A stretch of 64,000 bases of DNA from Diplocarpon mali (Eukaryota > Ascomycota > Leotiomycetes > Helotiales > Drepanopezizaceae), in the NCBI GenBank assembly GCA_024741835.1, contig JAENRP010000226.1, positions 1,600 through 65,599 on the forward strand, given 5' to 3'. Position numbers and translations under genes: made by a program. Positions 10,330 through 22,599 of this stretch are shown one piece after another; within the stretch, counting starts at the first letter, position 1, and each line of letters begins with the position of its first letter. The notes beneath the pieces were generated by a model, which ran no database searches, was not told the DNA's origin, and was given only the letters and a program-made list of their open reading frames with translations.

Positions 10330-11160
10330 TAAAAAGTCCTATTCGGTCTAGGATCTTCTTAATATACTACTCTTAATCCAACTAGAGTTCTTAAGTAGAA
10401 CGGTTCCTTATGACGCAGATGCTAAGGATCTTATGAATTCCCCTTAGATCCTTAGTATTAAAACGTTTCCGAATTATTATAAAGAACCAATCCAATTAAG
10501 TAGTTGTTTTCGCAGCTATAGCAATATTATTAATATATAGTAGCAACTTGATTCTATACTTAGTATAGGTAAATAGATAAGGGTTAGCTAGGCTTTAAAT
10601 AAATCCTATTTCTATTAAAGTAGAGCTATATAAGAGGTTCTAATCGCAGGCTGACTGTTTAAGCCTATAGATACTGCGGAGTATATAAAGAGAGTGGCTA
10701 GCGCGTATAGGAATACCGTTAGGTTAAGAGAGAAAAATCCGTTCCTTTATAGTTGCTTTAGTAAATGCATTCTTAATATTATATTATCTGCATTTAAAGT
10801 TCTTAGCGGCTACTATTGCTATAAATATGCAAAGGGTATCTATACGAACTATCGGCGCAAACGTATTAAAGTAGTCTTCTCTATACTATTAGGAGAAGCC
10901 CTTAGCTATAAGCCTTGCCTTATAATATTCTAAGGTCCTATTTGCATATATTTTAATTATAAAGACCTACTTTATTAATACTAGGTTCATATCCTTTAGC
11001 GTCGGTTCCTCTATCTATATGCTATTTGCAATAAGAGAGCTTATCTCCTCTTAGATTGCCTTATTCTATACTGCTCTATTCTCTAGGTTATTAATAGCTT
11101 TATTATACGTTTTTAAAAGAGAGATTTTCATTATCCTCCTAGTGGCTAGGAACGCATTAT
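10330..11160 (-). pseudogene. Copia A reverse transcriptase remnant (YVDD changed to YINN)
   Basis: Minus-strand reading through stops gives TRRIMKISLL, then EEISSLIANSI, IEEPTLKDMN, and an active-site box LYINNIAIAAK at about 10508-10540, followed by LDWFF and RFNTKDLRGIHKIL. The catalytic YVDD reads YINN at 10526-10537, exactly what two GpG/GpA-context G-to-A changes give. The same YINN is found in copy E. Confidence 0.75.
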
Positions 11161-11639
11161 CTTCGTCGAAGCTTTATTAAAGTTCGAGCTTATAGATCCT
11201 ATGCGCTATTATAGCCTAGATACGCTTAGACTCGCGTTCGTCTAAGGTGTCTTTTAGTTCTAGGTCTTTATTCCTTTTTAAAGATATAGGTTTAGCTATA
11301 GGTTCTATAGGCTTATCATCTAAGGAACCGCTTTCTAATAGTAGAGGCTTATTATTACTTATACCTATTTTAGGAATATCCTTTACTATAAGTACTTTAA
11401 TTAAAGGGATGATGATATTAAAGTTATTCTATACTTTAAGCAGTTTGCGGATAATAGGAATAGTTTATTCGGCCTTTAGGCGACTAGTAGGTTGTCGATC
11501 AATAGGTGCGCTTAATATACCTAAGCTTAGAGAGAGGGGTTGTTAGTTCGGCTTAATAGTATTACCGTCAAGTAGTATATCTTGCGAATCTCTAGGTATA
11601 TAGAGCTTTAAAGATAGCTCCCTCTTATTTCGAGATTCA

Positions 11640-14455
11640 TTAAACTCAACTACTAAGGATATAATTACTCGCCTTAGGTCTAGCGTATATACTATCTATT
11701 GCTTTATTATCTATTTAATATACTTAACAAATATATACTCTTTACCTTAGTCTATTAGCTTCTTACTCTTTATACCTATAGGCTAGGACTTCGGGCTAAT
11801 ATAGGAGTAGCAGACGCTTTTAAAGACGCAGATATAGTTTAGGCTTAGTTTCTATTCGAAATATGCCTTATATAGTAATATTCAAGTGCTATTAACTATT
11901 AGTCTACTACCTATTCTATTTTGCAAGTATATATCTACCTTAACCGCAAGGTCTTAGAATTCTAATAGTAGGTTAGCATCTTGCAGTAGAGCGCGATAGT
12001 TAGTCTCTACTTGCTAAATGCTTCGCTTAATGATGCTATTCTAATAGGAACCTTTATATATTATAGTTAGTTTGTAGCGAACTCCTTATTTTACCTATTT
12101 ATTAAGCTTTACCTTAATCTCTAATGCGTTATTAGACCTAATAGCTATTAGCTTTAACTAGGTCTAGCGTTCCTCTATCACTTTCTAAGTTTCCAGCTTT
12201 TCTATAAGCTTAAATTTAGTCCTAGCGCAAATAGTCTATATCTGCTAAGTGGAGTTATCTACTATTTAAGAAAACCAATTATTTCCTCTAATTAAGGTTA
12301 TAAATAATCTAGTAGTATTAATAGATATTAGCGCTAGTATCGAATCTTTCTATAGACTAAGCTTAGTTCGCGTCCGATTTTGAAGTTTTATTAGCTTGCA
12401 AATTCGGCATACTAGGCGATCCTTCGGTACTTGGATCTTCTATTTTAAGGTCAAGACCTTATATAGGCCCCTTAATTTCTCTGGCCTTAGATATGCGAAT
12501 CTTTTATATATTAGCTAATACCTTAATAGGCTTTTGGCTTTTAATAGCTTTAGTAGCTTATTATTAGTCGATACTTTATTATCAGCGGCTAGAAAGGACT
12601 AGTAATAGCAGTTTAAGGTTTTGCCGTTTTCCAATTGCAAGCCTGGCTTAGGAGTCGTTTTTAATAAAACCGCGAATTTCACTTGCGATCCCGGCCTAAG
12701 AGTAGTCATTAGCGAATTTGTAGAATCCACTTGCGGTCCCGGCCTAAGAGTCATTTCTACCAAATTCACTTATAATCCTAGCTTAAAAGTCATCTTTAAG
12801 GACACCTTATAATCTACCTATAGTCTTAGCTTAGGAGTCTATCTATTCTCCCTATCCTCGCTCAATTGTATTAGGGCGGAGAGTGCACTTTCCTTAAAGG
12901 AATCCACTTATAAGTCTGGCTTAAGAGTCAATTTCTATAATATTACCTTTAAGATAATATAAAGTCTATCTTTGATTTTAACCTTAAAGATCACTTTATA
13001 GCTATTATTTATAAACTATATAAATTGATTATTAAAAACTCTTATATAATTCAACTCTATATAAATCTTATAGCTAGATAAAAGATTAATGCTTAAGCTA
13101 AGCATAAGGAGAACATTTTGCAAAAGGAAAGAAACGCTAGCAATATTCATCTCTATTATACCTATCGAGTCTGTATATAACCTTCTACTACCAACCTTAA
13201 TAAAGCGCCTTTTTATTTTAATAAGCGGGCCTTTAAATAGGTAGGATTTATCAGTCATATATGCTATGCAACTAGTATTATTATACCAATTGGATTCAAG
13301 GATCTTATAAAGATCGGCTTTTAAAATATAAGCATCTTTATTATAATTATCATTTGAATTATTAGAAGTGGATTCAGGTTTAAATAACCTACTATTATTA
13401 TTAGAGGTATTTGCTAAAGTTTTAGCTAAATAGCCTTTTCCTTTTCCTTTGCCTTTCCTTAGTAGTTGCAGCCTTTGGCGGGATAAGGGCAGTTTGCTTT
13501 TTAACTTCTGCTTCAATTACTTCTTAATATTAAAGCTAGCGACTATATTGATTAGTTGCCTTCTAACTTTACAATTAGTAATATTATAAGTACTATTATA
13601 AAAGTAGTATCCCTAATAAGCTTAAGGGCTTATCCCGCGCTCCTTCTTCTTCTTAAGCTTATTATTACCTTATAATATAGCGTTTGCCGATTCAAAGCGT
13701 CCTTTAAGGTCTTACTTAATAGTTTAAAGGAGGTCGATCTTCTTATAGATCTTAAGGTTAGGTTAAATAAGAAGAAATTATTCTATAATAGCGAACTTAA
13801 GAGGGAGGCTATTAAGTAGGAAATTAAAAAGCTAAGTTTCTTTAAAAGTTATAGCTATCTTAAGATCTGCGGCTCTTACTCTCCTCTTTACTTTATATAG
13901 TATAAACTAGGTAGAGTTTATATTTATATCTATATCCTTACTATCTTTATCTTTTCTATATTAAAATAAAGTGATTTACTATAGTAGATGCTAGGTATTA
14001 AAGGCAGTTGTCTAAGAGTATTTTACCTTTAAAGTATCCTATCTTATCTTTATATTATTATAAACTTGAATAAAATCTCGGTCTTTATCGCTTAAACCTC
14101 TATTGATCTTAAGCTTACATTTAGCTAAGGCCAGCTTATACTCCTTCTCCTTTTCCACGTTTAAAATCTGCCTTTAGGATTCTTGGTTATTATCTACTAA
14201 GGCTCTTAGGCTAAGCTTATTTAATATATCTAGTAAATCCTTAGCAGTTGTATTAGCTATTAAAGTAGAAGTAGATAAATCAGTAGAAGGAGTATAGGGG
14301 GCTATTCTTGCGTATTTAATAAGTATCTTTTGAATCGCTATTTTAATGCCTTTACTCTTAAAGTAAAGCTTTAAATCGTCGAACTATTGTTGCTAGTTCT
14401 TTTAAGAGAGTTAGAGGTCTCTAGGTCTAGTGTTTCGATTGGAATCGGAAGCTAT
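11640..14455 (-). pseudogene. Copia A gag and integrase remnant
   Basis: The gag frame starts at 14455-14453 (ATA; ATG in copy E) with ASDSNRNTRPRDL and continues with LDILNKLSLRALVDN and LSDKDRDFIQ near 14060-14220. A basic, Ser/Asn-rich segment at 13300-13500 may mark the nucleocapsid part. The integrase and linker follow towards 11640. Between 12630 and 12930 there are about five copies of a Pro-Gly-Pro motif encoded by the dispersed CCTAGGCC-type repeat. The frame is broken throughout by TAA/TAG. Confidence 0.55.
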
Positions 14456-14862
14456 TGCCGTTTCAAATAGAATCGCGTTTAAAATCAAATAAATTAAATA
14501 GTTAAGGGCACTCCTCCTATTGAAAAGTTGAAATAATTAAATAGTAGGTATTATAGAAGTATTAAATAAGAAGGAAGTCCTCTTATCGAAAAGGGTTTTT
14601 TAAGCTATAACGCAAGGAATCATACCTCTTATGAAATACAATAAAGCAAGGAATCACACCTCTTATAGTACCAAAGGGGTTATAAAGCAAGGAATTATAC
14701 CTCTTACAATATAGGTTGGCTAAATAAGGAATTATACCTCCTATTCGCCGATTGCTTACCTCTTACTATAAGTCTTATTCAACTTCCTATTAATAGTTGC
14801 AGCGCAAGTGCTTTTTAAAGGAAGTTAATAATCTATTATCGGTCTATCTAAGGCTTATAACC

Positions 14863-15057
14863 TATTAAGCTTAAGTAAGTCGGCGCAATAGGTAAAGGAG
14901 GCTTCTAAAGGTCGATGGTTAATATATTAGTAAGAGTTAAGAAAGGAAGGTTACCCCTTTCTTCCCTATAGCTATATACGTATTAATATCCTACTGACTA
15001 AGCAGTAGGGTCACATAACAATACATTGGAGTAATGGCTGTATCACCTATCTCAACA
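14863..15057 (-). repeat. 5' LTR of Copia A
   Basis: 195 bp, begins TATTAAGC and ends CTCAACA on the plus strand. It is less mutated at its right end than the 3' LTR. TSD ATCTA follows at 15058. Confidence 0.92.
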
Positions 15058-15062
15058 ATCTA

Positions 15063-15321
15063 ACGCCTTTAAGGCAAATAAGAAGATGATCAGCCTTTTA
15101 TAAACTTAGTATAATTGCATAATCAAGCGGTAAAGAACTAATAGAGGCAAGGAGTACTCTCTTATATAGATGCGAATACTTATAGAAAACCTTAGTATGA
15201 TTTTAGAAGAATCTACTCTATATATGCTAGAATAAGATAGTAGATTGGAACGATTAATTCGCATACTAATAGAAAAGTTACGAATAGCTATAATTGATTA
15301 AAATATCCCCTCCTTTCTCTA
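15063..15321 (+). pseudogene. Copia B integrase, middle piece
   Basis: This is B sequence between insertions A and D. The plus strand reads FKANKKM near 15070, RGKEYSL near 15142 and LERLIRILIEKLRIAI near 15246-15300, in line with the second half of a Copia integrase core. It ends at TSD CTCTA (15317-15321), where element D is inserted, and resumes at 38054. Confidence 0.55.
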
Positions 15322-15628
15322 TGTAACGGCTGCACCTCCACTTAGTGCAATTACCTGGGAGTACGGCGTTTTAGGGTTTTACAATTTCGATTCGATATAA
15401 GGTTATCTCGAATCGACCTTAAAGGTGTAAAAGGATATTTTTATATATTATTATATAAATAGATAAAGAGCCTTAAGCTGCTTATATATATAAGTAAGAA
15501 GGGCTCTCTCTTAAGGAGGGCTCTTTAACTTCTTTATTTCCTTTATATTAGACTTATAGAATACGCCTTTTATACTACTTCTTACTCTTATACTTGATCT
15601 CGCATTTTAGCGGTTCTATATTATTATA
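15322..15628 (+). repeat. 5' LTR of Gypsy D
   Basis: 307 bp, begins TGTAACGG and ends TTATTATA (CGTTACA after RIP). Internally it has two direct copies of AGGGCTCT-type sequence near 15507-15530. It aligns end to end with the 3' LTR and with the solo LTR at 7413. Confidence 0.92.
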
Positions 15629-16421
15629 TTAAACGAAGAAGTTCTTTTCTACTAAGGATAGCTTTTAATAATATCCTACCTCCTTTGAAAATCGATTTGC
15701 AGTTATTTCGACTTTCGATAGAATCAGGATCTTAGAGATTTCTTAAACAAACTAGGAGCTTAAGTATAGCTTATTAACTAGTATAATTAAGGAACGCTTT
15801 TACTAGCCGGATTTTCTCAACTACTCCTTTTATAAAAGTGCTATAGGCAGAAGTTAGGAGAGCACTACGCTATTAGAACCCTTTTTTTATAGAACCCCTT
15901 TTTAACCGAATTACTATTAAAATTAAAATTAGTAAAATGAATTCCCTATTAGCTGGAAGTTAGCAAATACGAAATATACTTAATTCATTCGGGGAACCAG
16001 CTTCTATAAGGAGTACCCTTACCTTAGCCCTTAGGGCCAGACCTTCCTTTACTGCTAAGGGTAAGAGACTATAATGCTATAGTTAAGCCAATTAAGATAA
16101 ATAAGACTTTTTAAACTTAAACGTTTTATAAGGAATAGTCTTAGGTTTAAAGGAATCCTTATAACGCTAAGATTAATTTAATTGATAATTATAAAGCGAG
16201 ATTAGTAGGATTGCTTAAGCGATCTTTAGCTTAAAGACCCTAGCTTATTAAAGCTAAGAGACGGCTTAGCGCGTATATTAGACTATTAAGCGAGAATCTA
16301 CCTACCTTTAATAAAGTAAGACCTAGCCTCCTTTAGAAGTTGATATAGATATAAAATAGTTAAAAATTCAGCTAATTGAAAAGATTACCCCTTTTAATAA
16401 TAGAACCTCTCTAATATATAA
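15629..16421 (+). pseudogene. Gypsy D leader and gag 5' part
   Basis: It starts immediately after the 5' LTR with TTAAACGAAGAAG, the likely primer-binding zone. The following 790 bp match the same segment of F (47076-47870) and, inverted, of C and G. A gag-like frame with many RIP stops runs into the insertion point of element I at 16421. Gag resumes at 31596. Confidence 0.55.
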
Positions 16422-16619
16422 TATCGTGCAGAATGGGCGGAGTCTCCACTTATTCTGAAGACCCTCCACGTGACTCCTGCTAAGTCATAGACTCTCCCTT
16501 TTCTTTCCGAAGTCTCCTTACTATATATATATAAGATAATAATATAATCAATTATCTTTATCTATATTAGCAAGCCTCTTAAGCGACCTAATAAAGGCCC
16601 TCTAGTTGACCGCACTATA
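16422..16619 (+). repeat. 5' LTR of Copia I
   Basis: 198 bp, starts TATCGTGCAG and ends CCGCACTATA. It matches the right LTR and, inverted, the solo LTR J. It is only moderately mutated in its first half. Confidence 0.92.
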
Positions 16620-16899
16620 GTTATAAGCCCTATAAGCATTTTAATATGCTTTCTCTTTGTATGCAACCGGCTAGAGGGCCCTTTAAGCTCTTAACCGACT
16701 TTTCAAGTATTTATAACAACTTAAAGGACCTTTATTTTCAATTAACAAATCTCCAATTTCCGATCGAACCTTATTTGCAAACTTCATTTATATATCTAAC
16801 CTTTTTCACTAGACTCTATTTAATATATCTAACTCTTCGAGCATCTCTAAGCCTTGCTTTAATACCTTTGCCTCTTAAGTGAAGTAGTTTAGTAAATAT

Positions 16900-17259
16900 A
16901 TATTCTTCGCTAAGCTTTATAATATTACTATTTTTACCGATCCAAGACTCCTATTTAAGTCAATTATAGAGACTGAGCCTTAAGCTCCCTTTATATAGGA
17001 GCTTAAGGAACTGGAAACAGCTAACCTTTGCGTAGTATATGCGAGGTTGTATAAAGAGTATATAGCGACTCTATCTAAATAGATTTACGCCCGCTTTCCC
17101 TTAGGAGATCCGTTAAAGGCTCCTCTTCTATAGGCTTCTTATAAGGACATTAAGGATAAGTATAAAATCCTAATAAAGGAGCACTATATGCGTAAGGAAA
17201 CTTAGAAGACTTAATGCAAATACTATAAGCTATTACTCAAATGGATCTTTAAGACTATC
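16900..17259 (+). pseudogene. Copia I gag-like remnant, first part
   Basis: The plus-strand frame reads ELETANLCVVYARLYKEYIA, then PLGDPLKAPLL and KDIKDKYKILIKEHYMRKET, a helical gag-like region with few stops. It is cut at 17259 by Gypsy C (TSD CTATC) and continues at 24828. No zinc knuckle was seen in this part. Confidence 0.5.
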
Positions 17260-17566
17260 TGTAACGACACAGAACCGCCAAAGTGCGGGATCAAGTATAG
17301 GAGTAAGAAGTGGTGCAAAAGGCGTATTCTATAGGTCTAATACAAAGGAAATGAAGAAGTTAAAGAACCCTCCTTAGGGGAAAGCCCTTCTTCCTTATAT
17401 ATATAGCAGCTAGAAGCTCTATTGCCCATTTACGCAATATTATATAAGAATATCCTTTTGCACCTTTAAGGTCGATTTGAAAAAACCCTATATCGAATCG
17501 AGATTGCAAAACCTTAAAATGCTATACTCTTAGGTAATTGCATTAAGTAGAGGTATAGCTATTATA
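17260..17566 (-). repeat. 3' LTR of Gypsy C
   Basis: 307 bp. The left terminus, TGTAACGACACAG, is unmutated and the right terminus reads GCTATTATA in place of GCCGTTACA. It pairs with 24516-24822. Confidence 0.93.
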
Positions 17567-17899
17567 CTACTTCCCCCCTTTAAGAACGCTTGCCTATAAG
17601 CGTTAGGAGGTTGTGACGATTTTCGTACGGTAATGTACTTAGTGCGTTATTATGCAAACGGTACTGTTTTATATTTGATTTAGCGCAAGTTGCATTATGC
17701 ACTTAAATTTATTTTTCCCTCTATAGGATCTTCCTTCCTTAGTATAATAATTATATACTATCGCATAGGTCCTTTACTCCTACTACTATAGCGCAAGGCT
17801 AATATATAGTAGTAGAAATAATTACTACTACTACTACTAACTACTATAAGTAAGTTTGCCTTAGTCTAGGGTCGAATCGCGTCTAATACGCGTAGTGCT

Positions 17900-18830
17900 A
17901 ATTCCCCTGCTATTAGGCGCCCTTGCAGTGGCCTACCGCATGTGCTACTATTAGTACGTGCGGCGCCTTATATGCGATATTACGCATAAATGCGAGTTCG
18001 AATTAGAGCGTAGTAAGAAGTGCTACTAGTGCTAGGAGCAGAAGGCGGAGTGTATCCTTATAAGTACCTTAAATTAAGTCCAAAGTTCTAATTGCGCTAA
18101 TACTTATTTATAGCTTCCCTCTTATATTAGTAAGGAGTTCGCAGCGCTATCCGCGGCCCTTAAGGAGTAGTAGAAGGAGGCTGCCTAGTAGTAAGAGGAG
18201 GATAATAGTAGTAATAATAATAACGACGACGCTTGGGCGGTTTTAGTAGGAAACCGCGAGATGCTCTATTAGGAGGCGGTTTAGCGTGCCTGGATTCTTA
18301 TTAACCTCCTACTAATAGCCAGCGCAGAGGCTCTGACTAGCCGCTCCTAATTAGAGTGTACTAGCCTTGCGGAGCTTTGCTCTATAGTTAAAGCTATAGT
18401 AAGCTAGCTAGAGGGGATCTAGGCGATAGTTATTATAAGTTAAATTTGAATTAGTATTAAATCGATCGCTAACTTTCTAATAAGAGCGCGGCGACCTTAT
18501 TAAGTCCTAGCTAGTGAGGTTAGAGTAATCTAGCTGAACTATGCTAGGCCTCTTAAGGTCTATCGCCGCGTTGGCAAAGCGGACTGCTATAGTAGTAGAG
18601 TCTCTTATAGGAGGAGGGGGGCTTATAGTAGCAAGGGTAGCGTCAGGCGCAGCGGCTAGTAAGGCGGCGCTAGCAGCGGTAAGAGGAGGGGGTCGGGGTC
18701 GCTTTAGGCAGGGGCGTGTTTAAGAGGCGAGCTCTAGCTTTAGAACGGAGTTAGAGCTTGTCTCCCTAAGCGCAGAGGAGGAGGGGTTAGAGGAGTTGTA
18801 AAGGGAGGAGGCAGTTGGCCTAGCGTTATT
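17900..18830 (+). pseudogene. Antisense Cys-rich reading frame in Gypsy C (convergent with pol)
   Basis: On the plus strand, opposite to pol, a frame reads CYYQY at 17943-17957, then HKCEFELERSKKCYQCQ and EQKAEC ending at 18053 (TAG read as Q). With copy G (CCYWCV) this gives a C-x2-C-x11-C-x9-C-x2-C-x6-C pattern, like a small zinc-binding module. Downstream comes an acidic, Gln/Asn-rich stretch (EEDNSSNNNNDDD, ~18193-18231) and a region conserved with G in the same frame. After about 18430 a second frame looks more protein-like (FQQERGDLIKSQ, then an Ala/Gly-rich end stopping at 18723), so a frameshift or intron is likely. Copies D and G support the pattern. The gene is no longer functional and I do not know its role. 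Confidence 0.5.
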
Positions 18831-18959
18831 ATTTTTATATTTTTATTATTTTTCTCCTTTTATTTTTTTTTTTTTTATTTATATTTTTAGATTTATTTAC
18901 TAACTCGTTTTACATCTGGCCTATTATCTTCTAAGTGACTATAATCATCTATACCACTT

Positions 18960-19250
18960 TTCTAAGCCTTTAGTTAAGCTTATAGGTTTTAAGGTAGTCT
19001 TAGCTTTATAAGATTAGCCTAATAAAAGTCGCGAATCTTATGTAAAGATCCTATAAAATTTAAGGCGCGATACTAACTTGAATTAGGATTATAACTAATC
19101 CATTTGACCTAGTACTTTAGCTTTCCTTAAGATAGGCGTACACTTAGTATTTTAGACACTTTATACTCTTTTTACCTAGCAATCTTTTCTATAGTAGGCT
19201 AGGGTTATTCTTGATCTAGTAAAGGGTTTTGCGGATCTTTAAATAATAGC
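18960..19250 (-). pseudogene. Gypsy C chromodomain remnant
   Basis: The minus strand, by comparison with element D, reads a C-terminal chromodomain ending in FTRSLYKIRDF-like and PQNLQ-like segments, followed by DDYSHLED. Chromodomains at the integrase C-terminus are typical of chromoviruses and may guide insertion to heterochromatin. Its remnants sit in all four copies of this family. Confidence 0.6.
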
Positions 19251-19479
19251 TTTAGCGCGAAGATATTGTATATAATAGAACCTATAGGCAGCTTGATCTA
19301 ATATAAATTGCCTACCTTCTTAAGAACCTTAAAAGGACTATCCTATTAATTGGCCAGTTTCCTACTAAGGCGGTAGTTCTTAAGATTTTTTATTAAGAGG
19401 TAGACTATATCTTTAGGTTTCTAATCAATCTCCCTTTAATATTGATTTATAGACTTATGCATTTTCTCTTAGGCGCGTT

Positions 19480-20310
19480 TTATATTACCTTTTGCTACTT
19501 CTTAAGCTGCGTACATCCTCTCTACTACTAGCTTAGCTTTTGCCTAGTTTAATTTCTCTTATAGGCTGGACGTTTTTAAAAAGATCTAGTCCTAACTTGT
19601 TTAAGGTGCAACTTTATACTTAAGCTAATATAGGATTATACTAATCGAAGCGTAAGGTAGAGTCGATTATATATAATCTATCAATAGAATCAGTTCACTC
19701 TAATTATCTTAATAGTAATTAACAAAAGGCCTTAGCCTTAAATTAATATACTTGTTTATAATCTCCGTTTAGCTGTTAGTTTCCTTATGGTATGCTATAG
19801 AGAGTTTAATCTTAATACTGATAATATAGTAGAACTCTTTTTAAAATGAGGAGACAAACTAGGGGCTTTAGTCTGAGGTAATTGTCTCTAGAGTATGGCC
19901 GAATCGATATATCTATTAAATGAATAATTAGGCAGTTCCTTAAGCGTCGATATCTTTTTAATAAGGAATCGTAATAGCGCTCTTACTAAGTCGGTTTATA
20001 AAAACTAGGATTTGATTAAAACTGTACTTATTAGAAGGGAAATCCTTAAAATCTATATATAAGTACTGTATAGGATAATTAGGAATAGGAAGGGGCTGCA
20101 AGAGGCCTTATTGCTTAGTTATCTTTAAATGTGAAAATTAATAAGGTCTGCAGTTTGCGACGAATCTTTTGCAGTTCGAACCTATCCTAACCTAATAGTA
20201 CTTAGGAGTAAGAAGCTAGTAGGTCTTTAAGCTATTAGGGTGCGCGCTTAAAGGTTGGTTATAAGCTTCTTAAATTAGATAAGTATATAAGGGAGTATTA
20301 TAGCGTACGT
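19480..20310 (-). pseudogene. Gypsy C integrase remnant
   Basis: This is the inverted counterpart of D 35080-35960: zinc-binding N-terminus with a conserved NC pair, catalytic core and the QRLNQAKAK-like C-terminal helix region. TAG/TAA replaces most Gln codons. It is assigned by alignment with D. Confidence 0.6.
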
Positions 20311-20599
20311 AGAAACGCTCCTTAAAGTAAAGCAATCTGTCTTTTAAAGAGTAGTTCTTAAGGAGGTTGGCGCGAATCTTTTAAAAGGATTCGCGGTTAT
20401 CTTAATAAAGCTTTTTAATTAAATTAAAGGAATCCTTAAGTCGATTTAAGGTCGAATTAGGATTATCGGTTGATATTAGGGCAAGGGTGCCTTTAATAGA
20501 TTTAGTGAGAAATTTATCAGCTAGTTCGGTATTGATTTAAGGGTCTAATCGGGCTAGGGAAATCAGAACCTAGGATCGGCTATCTAGCTTCGCTTACTT

Positions 20600-21960
20600 A
20601 TAAACTGGCATATCCTACTCTTAGCGGCTAAGAATATCGGCCTTTTGGTTGTCTTTATTAAAAGTATATACGATTCGAAAATTGAAGTCAGATAGGAATT
20701 CTATCTATTAGTACTATTTCGCGGTTAGAACCTTAGTAGTTATAAAGTACTTAAGGGAGCGGTAATCTAAGTAAATATCAACTCGCTCCTTAAGTGATAT
20801 AAGCTTAGGTCTCTATTTGTAATAGGATTTAATAATAGTAAAGAGTTCCTTATTATATATTTCCTAATTAAGTTCATAGCTAGAGAGTATATGCGAATAG
20901 AAGCTAATTAGGTACTATTGCTTATTAGAGTATTATTAAGAAAGTACTCTAGCGATAATGCTATTAGAAGTATTAATTTCCAGCTTTATAAGCAAGTCAG
21001 GGTCAAAATGGTAAATCCGCTAAATTAAAAGCAATTGCTTGCAAAGCTCTTTAAAAGCGATTCGGCACTCTTCTATCTAATTCTAGGGCACTATTAATTA
21101 GGTCAGAATCGAAAGGGGTTTGGCGATTAGCCTAAAGTTGCAAATGAATTATTAATAGAACTCGCAAAATCCTAGGTAGGACTTTACTCTAATGATAGTT
21201 TTTAAGTACTTTTAATTGCGTAGTAGTTCGACCTTTTTAAGGTCTGGTTCGATCCTGGTTATTATTAGAATGTATTTAAGATATTAAGTTTAAGTAATAT
21301 AGAACTCGCACTTTTTAATATCTGCTTAAAGGCCAGCGTCTAAGAGTTGTTTTAGCACCTTTTTAATATAATCCTAGTGCTCCTTAACGTTCTTTAAGTA
21401 AATTAAAATATCATTTAAATATACTATATAAAAATCATTTAAGTAATTTAAAAGAATATTATTTATATACCGCTAGTAAGTACTAAGTCTATTATAAAGG
21501 CCGAATGGAAGAACTTTGCATTTATAAGATCTGTACCTTATTCGAAAGGTAGTATATTCCTTAGATTTGGGGTCTATTTATATTTGATTAAAAGCGGCTC
21601 AAATATCTAGTTTCGTAAAAATCTTAGCTTTAGATACTTGCTTTAAAAGCTCGTCTATCCTTAGGATCGGGTAAGCGTCCTTCCGAGTTAGTGCGTTTAG
21701 CTTCCGGTAGTCTATATAAAATCGGAGGCTACCGTCGGCCTTTTTTATAAATAGCACTAGCGGAGCAAAGGGGCTAGTACTTATCTTAATAAAGCCTTTG
21801 TCTAAATTCTCGAGTAAGTACTCCTTTATAACCTTAAGCTCCTTAGTAGATTAACGGTAGAGGGGCGAATAGGCGTCAGGCAGGGGCCCTTTTAGCTATA
21901 TCTTATAATTATAGTACTAATAGGGAGGAAGGGTATCTGCATCCCTTTTTAAAAAGGCTT
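20600..21960 (-). pseudogene. Gypsy C reverse transcriptase and RNase H remnant
   Basis: The minus strand reads NDFYIVYLNDILIY, with the YLDD active site changed to YLND at 21410-21421. The upstream part includes a palm segment corresponding to FIKISISPFA-like text near 21790. RNase H follows towards 20600, with a YKPN-KIYNKELFAI-like segment and a PGKDN-like box. Domain limits are approximate. Confidence 0.7.
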
Positions 21961-22599
21961 ATCTTAAAGATCAGTACTATTTCAAGAGTCGATTATTAAT
22001 TAGCTTTTCAATATTAGGATTCTTAAGCTTATATCTTTCTTTTAGAATCCTATCTACTTTATAAATACTGGTTTAAAAGAACTCAGTCTCCTTATACTTT
22101 ATATTATAATAAAAGGCGTTAGTACTAATTTCGCAAATAGGAACCGCAGCTTTAAGGCATTTGCAAATAGGATCAGATTATAATCGATTTATATTAGACT
22201 AGTTTCCTAGATCTGGCTTAATCATAGGCTAAGGCGCTGGCTTAGTAATAGTAATAGGGATCTCGCGCCTAGTTAAGACTACTAAATTAACGCAAGACTA
22301 TCTTCTATTAATCTATCGAGCTTCGTCTATAGCTATCTCCTATTCTTTATAATTAATATTAGCTTAATAATCGGATCTTATCTAAAGTCCTTTAAAAGGG
22401 AGAAGACGAATGACGATTTCCTTTACAAATTAGAAAGATAAGGGGTAATACAAAGACTATATAAATCGGTTTTCCTTTAGATCAAGTTTAAGTCGGAATC
22501 GGCGCATCCATTTGACTTTAATAATAGTATCGCACTAGCCTAGGTCGAAAATAACCTAAGGGCAGTTGTAAATACGCCTTCTATTAATTATTAAGTGAA

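Larger units (their letters stand above)
8833..15057 (-). mobile_element. Element A: minus-strand Ty1/Copia retrotransposon with 195-bp LTRs
   Basis: LTRs lie at 8833-9027 and 14863-15057, both 195 bp, and TSD ATCTA flanks them (8828-8832, 15058-15062). The element lies in B's integrase. Coding order on the minus strand is gag (from ~14455), integrase, reverse transcriptase, RNase H. It is a second copy of element E (40049-46038) across its whole length. Without the nested 198-bp solo LTR and its TSD it is 6022 bp, against 5990 bp for E. The gag start that is ATG in E is ATA here (14455-14453), a RIP change. Confidence 0.93.

Noticed and set aside
10694..10933. 79-codon plus-strand frame also present at 41643-41882
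   Set aside because: It is conserved only because A and E are copies; it lies opposite the reverse transcriptase of the minus-strand element and shows no independent support.
13016..13516. 166-codon minus-strand open frame
   Set aside because: It is part of the degraded gag-pol of element A, not a separate gene; included in the A gag/integrase entry.
17826..17840. TACTAC and TTATTA microsatellites (also near 7857 and 37090)
   Set aside because: Short simple repeats in RIP-mutated coding remnants; no evidence for function.
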